Source of the DNA: Sordaria brevicollis
Lineage: Eukaryota > Ascomycota > Sordariomycetes > Sordariales > Sordariaceae
NCBI GenBank assembly: GCA_033439795.1
Contig: JAUTDP010000001.1
Location: 3,844,001-3,908,000, forward strand
Direction: 5' to 3'
DNA length: 64,000 nt
Numbering within the stretch: the first letter of the stretch is position 1; each line of letters opens with the position of its first letter. The notes beneath the pieces are model-generated. The model did no database searches. It saw nothing but the letters and a program-made list of their open reading frames with translations, and was not told the DNA's origin. The translations under genes were made by a program, and so were the position numbers. Positions 60,250 through 64,000 of this stretch are shown here, piece after piece.

Positions 60250-61550
60250 GCGCGCGCCAATTTTATTAACTTTTCCTCCTTATTAATTAACCTTACTATT
60301 TTCCGCTTCTTCTTTTTAATAATTAAAAAGTTATATAAATTAATTATAATATAAATAATTTCGATTTATTTATTTATATTATATTTAAATAATATACGCT
60401 TTACGATCCTCCACCTCCTCTTTATATAATTAAAAATATATTTAACGACGGTACAAATACGAACATAACGTAAATTATACAATTCTTTCGTAATTTTAAG
60501 CTTCTTCTCTATATTCCTCTAATTTTAAAAATAATATTTAATATTAAGAAAAAGAATTACAATATTTTATTATATACCAAACCCTACGTTAATAATATAA
60601 TATTACCCTATTAATATTCGAAAAAACCAATTAAAAACTTAAATATAAAACGTTACGTCGTTAATCGAATTTTTTATTCCCGTAAAAATATAATTAAAAG
60701 AGTAATTAAATCGAATTACCGCGAATATATTTTACGTTACTTCTCTATTTTAATCGTACTACCGTTATTATTAATTAATTCGTATATATACCGCTATATA
60801 AATACTATTAATAATACTTACGCAATTATTAAAAATATTTAAAATTAAATTGAATTCGATTTTAAAATCCAATTAATCATCTTTTAATAATATAATAAAA
60901 GCGCGGTATAAATACCGTAAACGGGGTAATATATTTTTTATAATTTTATTAATTTTATTTTAAACGATTTCGAAAATATACGAAGCGGTACGTTAAAATT
61001 ACGTATATATTAATATATATAAAATAATTATAACCTTCTAATAGGTAATTAAATAGTAGTTGGGAATAAGATTAATATTCTCCTCCAATTATTCAATTAG
61101 CGAATCGAAAATTAATTAATTTATTCGAAAAAAGTCTCGAAATTAAATAATTAATCCTTTATAAAAATTATTAACTATTTTTCGTATATACATTAATTTT
61201 CCTAAATAAATAGGGATTAAATCTACCCTACGGCAATTATAATTAAAAATTATACGTAATATTAATATTATTATAATAGTAAAATTGACCCGGAGACGTT
61301 AAATTTGAATAATATATTACATTATATTAAATAACGGGGTAGTCGTCGAAGCGTTAATTTATTATATTAATAATTATAATAATAATATAAGGTTAACGGT
61401 TTTTATTAATTTAATAGTTTCTATAATATATTTATTAACTTTTTACTTATATTGGTTACTAGCGATTAATTTAATTTTCACTAGTACAACCGCTAAGAAA
61501 CGGTAGAAAACCATTATATTATATTCTTTTTAGAAAAAATTATTTATGCG
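60250..61550 (-). pseudogene. RIP-killed PIF/Harbinger DDE transposase
   Basis: On the minus strand the frame reads Y-Y-I-I-N-V-G-F (complement of 60582-60602) where Harbinger transposases have Y-Y-(L/V)-(A/V)-D-A-G-(Y/F). The second catalytic Asp is therefore now Asn. Downstream are E-L-Y-N-L-R, then I-K-R-R-W-R-I-V-K-R (complement of about 60396-60425) and I-N-L-Y-N-F-L, matching the family's E-L-(F/Y)-N-L-R-H, G-x-(L/I)-K-(R/K)-R-(F/W) and L-H-N-F-(I/L) landmarks. Interruptions are TAA/TAG. The 5' end and the first catalytic Asp were not resolved. Confidence 0.65.
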
Positions 61551-61664
61551 CAGAAGAAATATAAAGAGCATTACTAATACGGGTGGACCGATAGGGATTG
61601 AAGTTATTTAGAGCGTAGTCTATTACCCTTTTAGGGAAAGTCTAGGAAAAAAATCGATCTTGGC

Positions 61665-61800
61665 TAGTCTCAGTTCTTAAACCTACCTACCTCCGAAACG
61701 GCACCCCCAGGCGCTGCCCCACCACCCCTACTCCAATACCCATATAACCAATCAGCGCCCAGGGATACTATTTCTACGGTAATAGGTTTAAAACGATTTT
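61665..61800 (+). repeat. direct copy of the 58015 repeat
   Basis: 61665-61698 matches 58015-58048 in the same orientation (TAGTCTCAGTTCT then ACC(C/T)AC..ACCTCCGAA), mostly with transitions. The downstream TTTCT(G/A)CGGTA word also recurs (58061 and 61768), but with about 50 bp of extra C-rich sequence here. It could be an end of a second copy of the same repeat family. Confidence 0.5.
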
Positions 61801-64000
61801 GTGCGATTTAGCCATAGGCGATAGAAAAGTACTCCCATAGGAGTAAATTCTACTACCCTATTAAATCTACACTTCCCTCCCATAGGAATAAACCCCAACA
61901 CCCATCCTACATTAATACTATAATAATACTCGGTTCGTAATTACCTAATTATATTATCGTCTCTAAAAATTATTAATAATTCCTTTCAATATTCACCGCA
62001 ATTCCCGCCAATCCTACCGGACCGGCCAATATCTACTTTCTATTTACCTAAACTTATATCCGAACTTTCTATTCTATATAATATACTACTACTATAAATA
62101 GGGGCTTATTTACCCTCGTCGTCCCCTACGCCACGTTCCGTAAACGTACTTCCGCTACCGAACCAAATATTAAATCTTGACGGGGTTAATAATAATCCTA
62201 AATATTTTACTCGTATTACCCAAAAGTTTTAATTTAGTATTTACCTTAGGGGCACTTTAAAAAACTTCTTCTATAATTAGGTTAACGTTATTCGGAAGGA
62301 TAATCGGTTATTTAACTCTTATATTAAATAATTAATTATTACGCTATAAAATTAGGATATTTGTAAAGCTCTCCGTCGCTAAAGCGTTATAATACAATTC
62401 GAAGACGAAAATAAATTATATAAATTTACTATACTCCAGAATGAACTTATTAACCTACTTAAATATATCAACCTCTTTTCATCCTTCGCTAAGTAAAACG
62501 GCGCCTCCTATATTAATAAATATAAACCTTACAATATTACCAATTTAAATAACGTAAATTAAGTTATATTAGTTATAAAAGAGTATATTAACGACCTACG
62601 CCTCTATACCCCGCAATTATACTCCCTCCTTCTCAATTTAATATAATATTCTCGTATATACTAGCCGTCGTTTATATAACGTTCGGATTACGCTTAATAT
62701 ATATCCCCTAAGATTTATATAATCTTCGCCATTATTATAAGCGTAATAACTCCCGGAAATTCGGACTTCTTCATATAAATAATTGGGTTATATCTACGTA
62801 GTAACGGGGTAATTAAACGTATATAAAATACCTTCGCTACATTCGGCGTTTTTATATCTTATATTCGGATTATAATAACTATTAAGGATTTAATTATTAA
62901 AGGGATTATAAATTTAATTACCAACCCCTCTTCTTAGGGATTAGGCTAATCGGGGTAGGCTAACCTTAAACGTATAATTTCTAATCTTGGCCTCGTTATT
63001 ATTTACAATAATTATAATTACTTAAATACTATTTAAAGCTTTAAATTAGGTCGGAAAAATATAATACGCAATCTTACTATTTATTTATTAATTAGTAGCC
63101 CTAATATTCGTAAACCTTTTTATCCCTAATAATTTCGGCCGTCTATCCTATTCTAAAAGCGGTAAATAATCCCTACTTTTACTCGGACGCCTTATACATT
63201 CTAATTAATTATATCGTTTTTAATTATCGATAAATTGTATATCCTATTTCCTAGGCTTTATAAAGATCTATATATATTTTCCCAATATCGCTTCCTAAAA
63301 GTGGAACGATATCGAACGAAAAAGAGCTATATCTTCTAAACTCCTACTATTAACGAAAACGAAAGAGAATTCGCTAATATTTACCGCCTATATAATAAAT
63401 TATTCCTAAACCTTCTAAATATAAACCCAACCCAATTTAGAAATAAACTTTTCCTCGTCTATAGCGATTAAAAAACGACTTTTTATATATATAAAATTAT
63501 ATCCGCCTAATTAGATACTTAATAATTTTATAATCGTAAATAGTAAATAATTCCCGTCCTTACTTTCTTTTATATTAAAATAAACTTTATTAACCTTATC
63601 TTTCGGCACTTTTAACCACTAATCGAATAAAATACGTACGGACTTAATAAATCTAAAAAAATTAAAGAAATTAAAATTGAATTTTACTACAGGACGCAGC
63701 TCTTTTACAATATATTTTATTCTAAAATTATAACCTTTCTTATACGTAATCTTATCGATATTCGCTACTTTCAATTTATTAACATTAATAATAAAAGTAT
63801 TAAAATTACATTTAAAGTTATTATCCATATCGAAAGTCCTTCCTATATTATAAATTAAATCGTTCAAATTTATAATAAAGTATTTATACTACCGGTTTAA
63901 ATTAAGAGATACCCTAATTATAATAAATTTAATATCGATATCCGCTTCCGTAATATATATCAATATTTATATATCGTACGAATCCTAATCGTTCTTATTC
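61801..64000. other. RIP-mutated block, open at the right edge
   Basis: AT-rich, RIP-type DNA continuing past the window. It contains the relic frame listed at 62190-64000. No intact gene. Confidence 0.8.
62190..64000 (+). pseudogene. RIP-killed frame resembling DUF6589 repeat-borne proteins
   Basis: A + strand frame can be followed, clearest from about 63280 to 63790, with only TAA/TAG interruptions. It contains Y-S-D-x-K-T-T followed about 30 codons later by Y-N-R-K-x-x-I-I-P-V-L-x-F-F-Y-I-K-I-N-F (around 63525-63585). This resembles the G-D-x-x-T-V ... R-x-x-W-x-x-P-V-x-x-x-F-H-x-x-M-N pattern I recall for DUF6589, a domain common in repeated sequences of fungi. The match is from memory and partial. 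The frame runs off the window end. Confidence 0.4.

Larger units (their letters stand above)
58170..61600. mobile_element. PIF/Harbinger-like DNA transposon, RIP-killed
   Basis: An AT-rich block with two convergent relic frames: a + strand frame (about 58340-59875) and a minus-strand DDE transposase (about 60250-61550). PIF/Harbinger elements typically encode a DDE transposase plus a separate Myb/SANT-like protein, which would fit two frames. Terminal inverted repeats and a 3-bp duplication were not located, so the ends are approximate. Confidence 0.6.

Noticed and set aside
63619..63867. 82-codon minus-strand frame
   Set aside because: Antisense shadow within the RIP-killed + strand frame; AT-rich composition alone explains it.

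Overview
This window comes from the nuclear genome of a filamentous ascomycete (Pezizomycotina). It is most likely a Sordariomycete, because the APSES regulator resembles Neurospora ASM-1, including its N-terminus; that comparison is from memory. Three things support this. The genes have short spliceosomal introns (62-69 bp). The gene-bearing DNA is GC-balanced. Large blocks are extremely AT-rich and carry the mark of repeat-induced point mutation (RIP): paired repeat copies differ only by transitions, and dead reading frames are interrupted by TAA/TAG.

Layout. 1-7119: RIP-destroyed DNA with at least two long relic reading frames on the + strand. 7120-9185: two tandem, barely mutated repeat units with hairpin motifs and long AAG/TAA microsatellites. 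9186-12194: unique DNA with no recognisable gene. 12195-23823: an AT-rich block bounded by 36-bp inverted repeats. It contains a complete but dead Ty3/gypsy LTR retrotransposon (12383-19833, 5-bp target duplication) and a 405-bp MITE with an 8-bp target duplication. 23877-24218: a second MITE (TA duplication). 24221-29231: gene-free unique DNA. 29237-34783: a complete but dead Ty1/copia element (GAAAG target duplication). 34789-44500: gene-free unique DNA holding a third MITE (36134-36471, TAA duplication).

45500-57669 is the only gene-dense part. It holds asm-1/stuA (APSES developmental transcription factor), a 783-residue coiled-coil protein with several Cdk-type sites, PRO2 (gamma-glutamyl phosphate reductase, proline synthesis; minus strand, with two perfect Gcn4/CPC1-type sites upstream), a three-exon DHA1-type MFS transporter, and a tRNA-Asn(GUU). 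From about 58000 to the end is another RIP block, with a dead PIF/Harbinger-like transposase and a relic frame resembling the fungal repeat-borne DUF6589 family.

The genes do not form an obvious cluster. The striking feature is a stretch of about 36 kb upstream of asm-1 (9.2-45.5 kb) with no supportable gene, in which retrotransposons and MITEs have accumulated. I did not find a defence system, CRISPR array or biosynthetic cluster. The least explained items are the dead frames of 2.5-6.5 kb, the paired hairpin/microsatellite units at 7.1-9.2 kb, and the MITEs whose autonomous partners are not identified.
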